Position numbers and translations under genes: made by a program
Assembly (NCBI GenBank): GCA_027036135.1
Contig: JALVSY010000007.1
Location: 66,880 to 130,879, forward strand
DNA length: 64,000 bases
Origin: Pyrodictiaceae archaeon
Lineage (GTDB): Archaea > Thermoproteota > Thermoprotei_A > Sulfolobales > Pyrodictiaceae
Direction: 5' to 3'
Shown here: positions 56,999 through 64,000 of the stretch, piece after piece
How the letters are laid out: the number at the start of each line of letters is the position of its first letter
How positions within the stretch are numbered: position 1 is the stretch's first letter
The notes under the pieces: generated by a model
The model's input: the letters and a program-made list of their open reading frames with translations, nothing else
The model's database searches: none
What the model was told of the DNA's origin: nothing

Positions 56999-58054
56999 GT
57001 GCAACTAGGCCTAGGAATAATCGTAGCAATCATAGCCTTCGCAGCCGCTGCTGGCGCAGCCTACTATGCACAGACACAGCACGCAGAGGCACCAACCACT
57101 TCGCCTACACAGGCACCCAGTACGAGCATACCGGTAACAACAAGCACTAAGGCCACGAGCACGCACTCAGCGAGCACAACCAGTTCCCCAACATCATCTA
57201 CGCATAACGGAACAACCACGGGTACAACGAGCACGACAAGGCCCAGTAAAACAAGCAGCACAACAAGCACGACAAGTACGACCACTACTACGAACACCGC
57301 GAGCTCTCCTAGCCCAACAAGTACCACTACAACAGCTACGACGAGCACTGCGACCGCTACGGCTACGAGCACGTCACCGACTCAGACAACCACAAAGCAT
57401 ACAACAACGACTACGCCCAAGGAGGAGGTACTAGAGCCAGCGGTCTTCCACACCTATCGCGAACTCCTACAAAACTATAGTCATGCAGAGATGTACTACA
57501 AGCTCGTCAACGGCTCAGAGACGACAGAGCTAATACTCTCATACAAGGCCAGCAAGACGGGTAACGGGTACCGAGTGGACATAAACACCGCCCAGATAGA
57601 GAACGGCGAGACATCCTCAAACAACACCATAACAATATTCCTGGACAAGACCATGACGACAGCGACAAAGATGATAATGCCTAATGGACAAGTCTACGAG
57701 GGCCAAATGGCCCAGATAGCTGGCCAGAACCTACTCGAGGCACTAAACCACGCAGTCGCGATGATAGCGTGGGTAGGCGATATAAAAGTAGCCATAGCCG
57801 AGGGAAGCTATGCCGCGACAAAGGCTGGCTGGGAAGTAACCAGCGTAGAGAAGACAAGCGCTACAATAAGCGGCAAGACATACAATGCGTACAAGGTACT
57901 AATGCTCAACAAGGGCGACAAGGACTCCGACATAACCAGGGTAGACTTCACCCTAGCAGAGATAAAGAAGGACACCTAGATAGCCTACAGGCTCCACGCG
58001 GTACAGAGAGACGGCAGCGAGTTCACCTGGGAAATCACTAGCCTAGAGCCCTAG
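56999..58054 (+). pseudogene. Membrane-anchored Thr-rich surface protein, in-frame TAG near its end
   Basis: The product has one membrane segment (LGLGIIVAIIAFAAAAGAAYY), a Thr/Ser-rich linker of about 115 residues likely O-glycosylated, then an extracellular domain (FHTYRELLQNYSHAEMYYK onward). A TAG at 57977-57979 ends the frame at 326 residues, but the same frame stays coherent for 24 more codons (IAYRLHAVQRDGSEFTWEI) to a second TAG at 58052. This is best read as a nonsense mutation near the C-terminus, or a sequencing error; the domain is nearly whole, so the shortened protein may be functional. Confidence 0.7.
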
Positions 58055-58190
58055 CGGTAAAAGAGCAGCAGAGGGTAGCCAAGATCAAGGGCTGCAAGGA
58101 AGACACGAGAGCCCTTCTCCTAATAAAAAGAAGCCAATAAGGGAGAAGGTCTCAGCCATCTTTTTACTAATGAATAAAAAGACGTATCCT

Positions 58191-59456
58191 CTACTTAGCC
58201 TTGGCTAGTATCTGCTCCATGAGCCTCGCATAGACCTTTGCGACAGTTCTTAGCTCTGTTAGGGAGACGTACTCGTCTACCTGGTGGGCCATGTGCCCTG
58301 GGCCGGGCCCATAGGTTATGGTCTGTATGCCTTTCTCCGTGTAGAACCTCATGTCTAGTCCTCCTAGGCAGATGCTCGTCCTCGGCTCCGAGCCCGTTAC
58401 CTCCTTCACTACGCTCTTTGCTATCCTTACTAGCTCGGCGTCTCTCGGCGTAACTGCTGGCTGTAACCTGTTAGTTACCTTGGTCTCTATGCGTACCTCT
58501 GGGTAGCGCTTCCTCAGCTTCTCTATGAACTCGTTGACCTCTTTCTCGACTTCCTCCACGGTCTCCTCAACGATCAGCCTACGGTCTACTGAGAAGGCGT
58601 AGTAGCCGGGTAGGATGTTCACCTTCGTGCTCCCCTTAACCTCGCCGCCCAGGGTTATTGTCGGGGAGGCGCCCCTGGGGTCGTCGTACTCGTAGCTGCT
58701 CTTCTTCCTCGATAACTGCTCGCGGTACTCGGTCGCAAAGTCGAGGGCTATACGGGCCATGTACTCGAAGGCGTTTACGCCGAGCCACGGGGAGGAGCCA
58801 TGTGCCTGTCTCCCGTATATCTCTACGTAGAACCAGTAGGCGCCGCGGTGCCCAATCCATATCGTTGCTGAGCCACTCGGCTCAGCTATTACTACGTAGT
58901 CTGGTCTAGTGAGATCTTGATCCACGAGATACCCTGTCCCGGTCTCGCCGCCTATCTCCTCGTCCGGCACCAAAGCAATCTCAAGTGTACCCTTGAAGTC
59001 TGGGTAAGCACTGAGGAACGCCTTGGCTGCTAGCAGTGCTGCCGCTATGCCTCCCTTCATATCGACTGCTCCACGTCCATAGAGCTTATCGCCCTCCACA
59101 ACCGGGTCGAAGGGGTCACGTCTCCACCCAGAACCGGTTGGGACTACGTCGTAGTGGCCGTTGAAGTGTAGCACTGGCTTACCGCTGCCGCGGCGCGCGA
59201 GTATAACGTAGCGCGGGTATTTGCTTAGCCCGGGGTGATGTTTCTCAACAAGATCGCTTGGAACACGATGGATCTCAACCTCGTCGAATCCTGCCTCGCT
59301 TAGTAGGCGGCAAGCAACCGAGGCGAATTCCCGGAAGTTCTCGCCTGGGGGATTAACCGTGGGTACCCTTATCATCGAGCGAAGAGCATCTACTCCCCAG
59401 TCAAAGAACTCGTCCACGAGCCTAGTAGCACGGGACAAGCCTAGATGCACCCCCAT
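58191..59456 (-). CDS. M20-family metallopeptidase (ArgE/DapE-type)
   Basis: A 421-aa M20 peptidase. Metal-binding motifs: LHFNGHYDVVPTG (H and D), GRGAVDMKGGIAAAL, VPDEEIGGETGTG (catalytic and metal Glu), and GPGPGHMAHQVDEY (final His). The lid/dimerisation domain is between about 195 and 305. Family members hydrolyse N-acyl amino acids or dipeptides; the exact substrate is unknown. ATG or GTG start. Confidence 0.9.
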   Translation of the reverse strand: MGVHLGLSRATRLVDEFFDWGVDALRSMIRVPTVNPPGENFREFASVACRLLSEAGFDEVEIHRVPSDLVEKHHPGLSKYPRYVILARRGSGKPVLHFNGHYDVVPTGSGWRRDPFDPVVEGDKLYGRGAVDMKGGIAAALLAAKAFLSAYPDFKGTLEIALVPDEEIGGETGTGYLVDQDLTRPDYVVIAEPSGSATIWIGHRGAYWFYVEIYGRQAHGSSPWLGVNAFEYMARIALDFATEYREQLSRKKSSYEYDDPRGASPTITLGGEVKGSTKVNILPGYYAFSVDRRLIVEETVEEVEKEVNEFIEKLRKRYPEVRIETKVTNRLQPAVTPRDAELVRIAKSVVKEVTGSEPRTSICLGGLDMRFYTEKGIQTITYGPGPGHMAHQVDEYVSLTELRTVAKVYARLMEQILAKAK

Positions 59457-59690
59457 GCACGGGGACTCCTAGACAAGGGGAGGGAATGAGTTAGGGATAC
59501 GGGGAGAAAGCGCCGCCCATAGGCGCCCAGCTATTAACTTAGCGCAGGCTCCTCTAGATAAACTCTGAGCCGAGCCCTAATAAGAAGCCCTTCATGCCTC
59601 CCTTGTCCTAGGAGCCCTCCTCGAGGCTCCCTAACACTCTCTTCACCGCTTGCTCCAACTCCGCACTGCTTTGCCAGGGATTGGGGAGCC
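59457..59690. other. Intergenic region
   Basis: About 230 bases between divergent genes. GGGGAG at 59682 sets the GTG of the ATPase. No gene or repeat recognised. Confidence 0.3.
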
Positions 59691-60725
59691 GTGATACTGG
59701 ATCCTGGGCCGAAGACCCGGCGTGAGGAGCTATATGGCCGTGGCTTCGAGCTAACCACGTTAATCGATGTCGTCATTGGGCAGAAGATACCGATAACCGT
59801 TATAGGTGGTGTCCGCCGGGTCGGGAAGACCTCGCTCATACTAGTAGCAGAGAACGAGCTGAGGAGTAGCGATAGGTTCGTAATAGTCTACCTCGACGCG
59901 GGTAGGATTACTAGGCGTGACCAGCTAGGCGAGGAGATTGCCAGGAGGCTACGAGTAGAACCCAGCAGCGACCCAGTCGAGGTTCTGCACCGAGCCAAGA
60001 GCCTTGAGCGACACATAGTGGTTGTGCTCGACGAGGTCCAGGAGGCTTCCCGGAGAACCCGTTACGAAATAATGGACTTGGTCGAGGCAATAGCCTACAA
60101 GATTTACCACTCCACGCTCATACTGCCAAGCTCTGCGCCCGGTCTCGCGAAGGAGGTAGCAGGGTTAGAGAAGGACGGTAAAGAGATGATTCAGAGCCAC
60201 GATGTATGGCTAAACCCTCTAAGAAAGGATGACGCCGAGGCATTGCTCATAGATGGGCTACGTGAGCGAGGAATAAGCCCAAGCCCCGACGTCGTGGAGG
60301 AGGCTGTGGAGTTCTTTGGCGCGATACCTGGGTGGCTTGTCTTCTTCGGTCTCCGCCTGGTAGCTGGACTCAAACCCGAGCAAATATATCGGGAAGCGAT
60401 AGATACCGCGCTGGAGGAGATAAGGAGGCTCGCACCGAGGCCACAGCTATTGCTAAAAGTCCTAGCCGAGGGCAACGACTCGTGGACAAAGGCGCTCAAG
60501 GCTCTAGAGGACCTAGAGGGGAGATGGGTATCCCGCAACGGGTTCGCCAAGGCGCTCCACTACTTGGAGAAAAGAGCCCTGGTAAAGGACTACAAGATAC
60601 TAGACCCTGTCTACGAGAAGGCCGCGAGGCTCCTCGACCCAAGCGAGCCACTGGCGAGACTAGGCCTAGCCCCGGGAAAGGGCAGCGCTGCGAGGCAGGA
60701 GCTAGGAGCCTCTCCTAGCCAGTAA
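59691..60725 (+). CDS. Archaeal-type AAA/STAND ATPase
   Basis: A 344-aa protein. Walker A IGGVRRVGKTS at 38-48; Walker B HIVVVLDEVQEASR at 108-121; C-terminal helical region with EKRALVKDYKILDPVYEKAAR, a winged-helix-like tail. GTG start. Related in type, not in close sequence, to those at 12317, 23468 and 44706. Confidence 0.82.
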   Translation: MILDPGPKTRREELYGRGFELTTLIDVVIGQKIPITVIGGVRRVGKTSLILVAENELRSSDRFVIVYLDAGRITRRDQLGEEIARRLRVEPSSDPVEVLHRAKSLERHIVVVLDEVQEASRRTRYEIMDLVEAIAYKIYHSTLILPSSAPGLAKEVAGLEKDGKEMIQSHDVWLNPLRKDDAEALLIDGLRERGISPSPDVVEEAVEFFGAIPGWLVFFGLRLVAGLKPEQIYREAIDTALEEIRRLAPRPQLLLKVLAEGNDSWTKALKALEDLEGRWVSRNGFAKALHYLEKRALVKDYKILDPVYEKAARLLDPSEPLARLGLAPGKGSAARQELGASPSQ

Positions 60726-61241
60726 GCGCCCCGTCTTCTCAAGCCCGCAGCCAGCGACGGGTTCGCTTTGGATAGGCGGCTCGCGGCCCGCGACAAGGCA
60801 GAGATAAGCAATAGCGTCGAGTACCTCGCGGACAAGCTCCTCGCGTAACCAGGGCTCGCCGCTAGCCGCGTGCATCTCTGCACTTGGGTGGAGGTACTCG
60901 CCTAGCCAGAGATAGACGCGTAGGATCCAGTGCTTTCGGGACCCATGGACTCCGCGGAGGCGCTTAATCATCGTTGCCGTGAAGCTCGCGGCTGCTCGGC
61001 TACGGCGACGAATCCTCTCAAGAGCCTCGCCCCAATCGATGCCCTGTAGCAGGTAATAGGCGTACTGTATAGCAGTCTCGAGGCCTAGGCGTAGCCAGGA
61101 ATAAGCACACACCACGTCACCCTGCTCCAGGGCATGCCTAGCCGCCAAGAGGCTCCGCTGCAATAATCCCGGCTCACAGCTCCCCAGCGCCCTTGCTAGG
61201 CCCTCTAGGCACTCCGCGAGCCCCAGCCTTGTCTCTGGCAC
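60702..61241 (-). CDS. Hypothetical helical protein
   Basis: A 179-aa mostly helical protein (GLLQRSLLAARHALEQGDVV, YSWLRLGLETAIQYAYYLLQG, LREELVREVLDAIAYLCLVAG). The motif RVYLWLGEYLHPSAEMHA is distinctive. No family recognised. Convergent with the ATPase, overlapping it by about 24 bases. ATG start. Confidence 0.55.
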   Translation of the reverse strand: MPETRLGLAECLEGLARALGSCEPGLLQRSLLAARHALEQGDVVCAYSWLRLGLETAIQYAYYLLQGIDWGEALERIRRRSRAAASFTATMIKRLRGVHGSRKHWILRVYLWLGEYLHPSAEMHAASGEPWLREELVREVLDAIAYLCLVAGREPPIQSEPVAGCGLEKTGRLLARRGS

Positions 61242-61306
61242 GCTTCCCTACCACGGCTGTGCTGAGACGCGTAAACCCCTTACAATACCCCCTGCCTAAC
61301 CCACTA

Positions 61307-62407
61307 ATGGTGGAGGCTCCGGCCTTGAGCAGGGAACTAGACGAGTTCTGGGCCTTATTGAAGAAGCTCTCCGACGCGTTCGGCGTCTCGGGCTTCGAGG
61401 ACGAGATAAGAGGCATAATACTCGATGAGCTTAGGAGCGTGGCTGACGAGGTCCGCGTCGATAAATGGGGCAACGTTGTAGCGGTTAAGCGCGGCCAAAG
61501 GGACGGCGCCAAGGTCATGTGGGCCGCTCATATGGACGAGATAGGGTTCCTCGTACGCGCCATCGATGACAAGGGCTTCCTCTACCTAGCTCCTGTCGGT
61601 GGCTGGAGTGACCGCGTAGTGCCTGCTCAGAGGCTCCGGATAAGGCTCGACAACGGCCGCACCATATACGGCGTCGTGGGGATGAAGCCGCCCCATCTCC
61701 TATCACCGGAGGAGCAGAAGCAGGTAATCCCGCTCAACAAGCTCTTCGTAGACATTGGCGCCTCTAGCAGGGAGGAGGCAGAGAAGATGGGGCTACGAGT
61801 AGGACTACCAGTAGACCTCGACCGGGAGGCCGGGAGGCTCACAGAGACAAGGGTGACTGGCAAAGCCTTCGACGACAGAGTAGGGGTAGCAGTAATGCTC
61901 TGGGCCTTCAGGAACATAGACCCCGATGAGCAAACAGTGTACGCGGTAGCAACGGTACAAGAGGAGGTAGGGCTCAAGGGCGCAAGGATAGCGGCCTACC
62001 AGCTAAGACCAGACGCCGCAATAGCACTAGACGTTACAACAGCGAACGACGTACCAGACGTGCCGCCACAGGACAAGGTAGTGGAGCTAGGCAAGGGCCC
62101 CGCGATAAAAGTAGCCGATGGGAGAGGAGCAAGCGGGCTCATAGCACACCCCAAGATATTCCACCTCCTAGTAGAAACCGCCAAGGAGGAAGGCATACCC
62201 TACCAACTAGAACTACTACCCGGAGGAACCACCGACGCAGCAGCGATAGCATTCACAGTAGAGGGAGTACCAGCAGGAGCCATCTCAATACCAACCAGGT
62301 ACATCCACAGCCCAGTAGAGCTACTAGACCTAAGAGACGCCCTGAACAGTGCCAAGCTACTCGAAAAAGCAACACTAAGAATAACCAAACAATACCTAGA
62401 ACAATAG
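61307..62407 (+). CDS. M42-family aminopeptidase/glutamyl aminopeptidase
   Basis: A 366-aa M42 peptidase with two metal sites: VMWAAHMDEIGFLV, VTGKAFDDRVGVAVML, ATVQEEVGLKGARIAA (catalytic Glu pair) and LLPGGTTDAAAIAF. These form large tetrahedral complexes in archaea and cut N-terminal residues from peptides. The frame is open 38 codons before, but the ATG at 61307 lies about 25 bases after a TATA-like cttacaata, so the transcript is probably leaderless. Confidence 0.9.
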   Translation: MVEAPALSRELDEFWALLKKLSDAFGVSGFEDEIRGIILDELRSVADEVRVDKWGNVVAVKRGQRDGAKVMWAAHMDEIGFLVRAIDDKGFLYLAPVGGWSDRVVPAQRLRIRLDNGRTIYGVVGMKPPHLLSPEEQKQVIPLNKLFVDIGASSREEAEKMGLRVGLPVDLDREAGRLTETRVTGKAFDDRVGVAVMLWAFRNIDPDEQTVYAVATVQEEVGLKGARIAAYQLRPDAAIALDVTTANDVPDVPPQDKVVELGKGPAIKVADGRGASGLIAHPKIFHLLVETAKEEGIPYQLELLPGGTTDAAAIAFTVEGVPAGAISIPTRYIHSPVELLDLRDALNSAKLLEKATLRITKQYLEQ

Positions 62408-62532
62408 TTTTTGTCTCCTTACCTATCCCTTAATAATTCCCTTAATAATCCATATGATGGGGCTGCGACGAGTAGGAACAGTGTCAAAGGACTAGTTAGT
62501 GCTGAACTAGCAGACGGGAGGATGCAAAGAAT
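62408..62532. other. Intergenic region
   Basis: Short AT-rich gap with tcccttaataattcccttaataatcc, two direct copies of cccttaataat near 62428-62450. They probably belong to the promoter of the next gene. Confidence 0.35.
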
Positions 62533-62760
62533 ATGGCTCCAACTAATAACGACTTAGGTGAGCTATTTCGCCGAAAAGATCCATGGGGCTACTACGTTAT
62601 CCCTGCAAAACGTGATGCTCTGAGCGAGCTTCCAAGCGATTTGCTAAAGGCGCTTAACATAGAGGATGCTGGTGATGTTATACTTTTAAGGACGCGCTCA
62701 AGAGCCTTAGCGAGAAAAATAGCACTAATTCTTTTGAGAAAAAGTCTCCTAGCACAATGA
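62533..62760 (+). CDS. Hypothetical protein
   Basis: A 75-aa protein, DPWGYYVIPAKRDALSELPSDLL then a basic hydrophobic C-terminus (SRALARKIALILLRKSLL). ATG start. No motif recognised; a small regulatory or membrane-associated protein is possible. Confidence 0.5.
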   Translation: MAPTNNDLGELFRRKDPWGYYVIPAKRDALSELPSDLLKALNIEDAGDVILLRTRSRALARKIALILLRKSLLAQ

Positions 62761-62971
62761 AGCAGAATGTTGCCCAGGCTTTTCTTCCCCCATCGTAGAC
62801 GCTGAGATTACTTACTAGTAATATTATAATGTTGCTTGGAATATTTTTGTCCTCCCCAGTTCCCCGGTCAGAGATAAGTTTAAACGAGGTAAGCACTATT
62901 CAATAATACTTATACTATTCTACACGGAGGAAGCGAGAAACTAGGTAAAGGGACCACGGGGGTGAGGCCAT
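62761..62971. promoter_or_regulatory. AT-rich promoter region
   Basis: A likely TATA box (ataatacttatactatt, near 62901-62917) and a GGTGAGG ribosome site at about 62962 precede the next gene. No other element noted. Confidence 0.4.
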
Positions 62972-63454
62972 GTGACGAGGAGGGGTATTAACTGGGCGGC
63001 TGAAGTCCTCAAGAGGATTAAGGGCCTAGAGTTCCCGATAACCAAGGAGCAGCTAAAGGAGAGGCTCAAGGACTTCTACTACCACGGCATACCAGCAACT
63101 AGGATCGTTGACGAGGTTGACAAGGAGAGCTTTGCTAGCCCAGCAGAGCTACTAAAGGCTCTATCAGAGGCTATCAGAAAGCTAGAGGAGAGGGGCGAGC
63201 TACCAAGGGTAACTGGTAGGCGCGGCATCAACTGGGCCGCCGAGGTACTGAGGAGGATTAAGGGCCTAAGCTTCCCAGTGACTAAGGAGCAGCTAAAGGA
63301 GAGGCTAGCTGGGCTACAGTGGCAGGGCATTGAGATAACGAAGATACTTGACGAGATCGAGAAGGAGAGCTTCGCCTCCCCCGCCGAGCTGCTACACGAG
63401 CTAGCAGAGGCTATCAGAAAGCTAGAGGAGAGAGGAGAGGTACAGGCAAGCTGA
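62972..63454 (+). CDS. Tandem DUF2795-like repeat protein
   Basis: A 160-aa protein made of two near-identical halves of about 75 residues: RRGINWAAEVLKRIKGLEF, ITKEQLKERLKDF, DKESFASPAELLKALSEAI, and RRGINWAAEVLRRIKGLSF, VTKEQLKERLAGL, EKESFASPAELLHELAEAI. The pattern (FPxTKEEL...SFxSPAELL) resembles DUF2795, a small helical module. GTG start. Tandem duplication is recent at protein level; role unknown. Confidence 0.75.
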   Translation: MTRRGINWAAEVLKRIKGLEFPITKEQLKERLKDFYYHGIPATRIVDEVDKESFASPAELLKALSEAIRKLEERGELPRVTGRRGINWAAEVLRRIKGLSFPVTKEQLKERLAGLQWQGIEITKILDEIEKESFASPAELLHELAEAIRKLEERGEVQAS

Positions 63455-63471
63455 GGAACGACTTAGTCCCT

Positions 63472-63666
63472 CTAGTCATCGTTTTTCTTAAGATTCTCGC
63501 ATAGCGCTATCTCACTTTGTAGTTTCTCTGATTCCTCCTCTATTTCTTCGAAGCTTGTCTCGCCGAACTTGGGATAATTAAGCGCTAGCTCAAAGGGATC
63601 TGGCACTAATTCCGTTGTTTCTGTTCTTTCACCGGTGCTATGTATTCTGATACCATGTCTTGTCAT
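63472..63666 (-). CDS. Hypothetical small acidic protein
   Basis: A 64-aa acidic protein (TTELVPDPFELALNYPKFGE, EIEEESEKLQSEIALCENL). ATG start; convergent with the tandem-repeat gene. No domain recognised. An antitoxin-like role cannot be shown. Confidence 0.45.
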   Translation of the reverse strand: MTRHGIRIHSTGERTETTELVPDPFELALNYPKFGETSFEEIEEESEKLQSEIALCENLKKNDD

Positions 63667-63829
63667 TACGTCTACCCTATGGTTCTCCTAGTCCCCTTTA
63701 TATGATAAAAATGCTGCGAGAGGTTATTGTTAACACGCGAAACATAATTAGGGCGAAGCTGTTTCGGAATCATGTTCCGGGATGAGTCTCTAGCCGGGAT
63801 AATGGTGGAGCCCCGGGTGATTAATTGCT

Positions 63830-64000
63830 ATGATTCTAGAAGCGCTGCGCCGCGTCGTGAACAACTATGTCTTTGGCTTCGTAGTCGTGACGCTTGTTTT
63901 CGCGCTGATGCTGCGCGGGCTCATCGCGGCGGGGGAGAGCATGCATGTAGGCCGCGACGTTGTCTTGGCTAGTGTCGCGCTGGCCACGCTTCTCTACGGG
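63830..64000 (+). CDS. Membrane protein, truncated by the window end
   Basis: The frame from ATG at 63830 (GGTGA nine bases before) reads ILEALRRVVNNYVFGFVVVT, then LVFALMLRGLIAAGES and a second hydrophobic stretch VVLASVALATLLYG. At least two membrane segments. The rest lies beyond the window, so the family cannot be named. Confidence 0.6.
   Translation, partial: MILEALRRVVNNYVFGFVVVTLVFALMLRGLIAAGESMHVGRDVVLASVALATLLYG

Noticed and set aside
57064-57372. Minus-strand Val/Leu-rich frame of about 100 codons
   Set aside because: It is the mirror of the Thr/Ser-rich linker on the plus strand (ACN and AGC codons read backwards as Val and Leu), so it is a shadow frame.
57977-57979. TAG as a pyrrolysine codon
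   Set aside because: TAG is used as the ordinary stop of many genes in the window, and no Pyl genes are seen; a nonsense change or error is simpler.
1-64000. CRISPR arrays, tRNA or rRNA genes and intact transposases
   Set aside because: No regularly spaced repeats, no tRNA T-loop-like blocks and no transposase motifs were noticed on reading; a covariance-model scan would be decisive.

Overview
The window reads as chromosome of a hyperthermophilic, anaerobic crenarchaeon, most like the Desulfurococcales (Pyrodictium/Hyperthermus/Pyrolobus type). The grounds are a moderately GC-rich sequence with heavy use of ATA (Ile) and AGG/AGA (Arg) codons, many GTG and TTG starts, TATA-type promoters with short or absent leaders, tungsten-type aldehyde ferredoxin oxidoreductase, two multi-subunit 2-oxoacid:ferredoxin oxidoreductases, archaeal-type AsnRS, archaeal ATPases and many VapBC/HEPN-MNT loci. 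The genus is an inference. I saw no rRNA, tRNA, CRISPR array or intact insertion sequence.

Layout. 0-9 kb is accessory: VapBC, HEPN/MNT and HicB-type toxin-antitoxin loci, SfsA, SixA, a membrane methyltransferase, and two clear pseudogenes (a vapC and a DJ-1/PfpI gene). 9-24 kb holds AsnRS, a nitroreductase, an AOR-family tungstoenzyme lacking one cluster cysteine, two B12/radical-SAM proteins, a secreted protein with an internal duplication, two archaeal ATPases, and MazF-like and TumE/TumA-type TA loci. 24.6-27.8 kb is the least explained part: a hairpin-bearing divergent intergenic region, a leaderless operon of unknown genes ending near a possible nuclease, and a one-chain HEPN-nucleotidyltransferase fusion. 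28.9-32.1 kb is the pyruvate:ferredoxin oxidoreductase operon. 32-38 kb has a doubly frameshifted vapBC, core MetE methionine synthase, an HEPN-like/zinc-binding nucleotidyltransferase pair and an MTHFR-like protein. 38-42 kb is a peptide-type ABC importer operon with the tRNA methyltransferase TrmO inside it and no ATPase genes. 43-50 kb holds a LEA14-like protein, an ATPase with DUF234-like tail, a zinc-ligand-free MetE paralogue, an Mtq2/HemK-like methyltransferase and a cation exchanger spread over three overlapping frames. 50.9-56.6 kb is a redox block: two ferredoxin-MinD ATPases and a NifX-like protein, facing a KorDABC operon. 57-64 kb has a Thr-rich secreted protein with an in-frame TAG, M20 and M42 peptidases, another ATPase, a tandem DUF2795-like protein and a membrane protein cut by the window end.

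How it fits together. The core metabolism is peptide and 2-oxoacid fermentation feeding ferredoxin: peptide uptake (SBP/DppBC), peptidases (M20, M42), Por, Kor and AOR, with the MinD-ferredoxin/NifX cluster probably handling Fe-S or metal-cofactor traffic. Between these lie about fifteen toxin-antitoxin loci in the first 43 kb, several visibly decaying, and none recognised in the last 21 kb. Five small genes of about 49-50 codons (2083, 10346, 47248, 56666 and a vapC stub at 42873) were found by reading the sequence directly and are reported with graded confidence.
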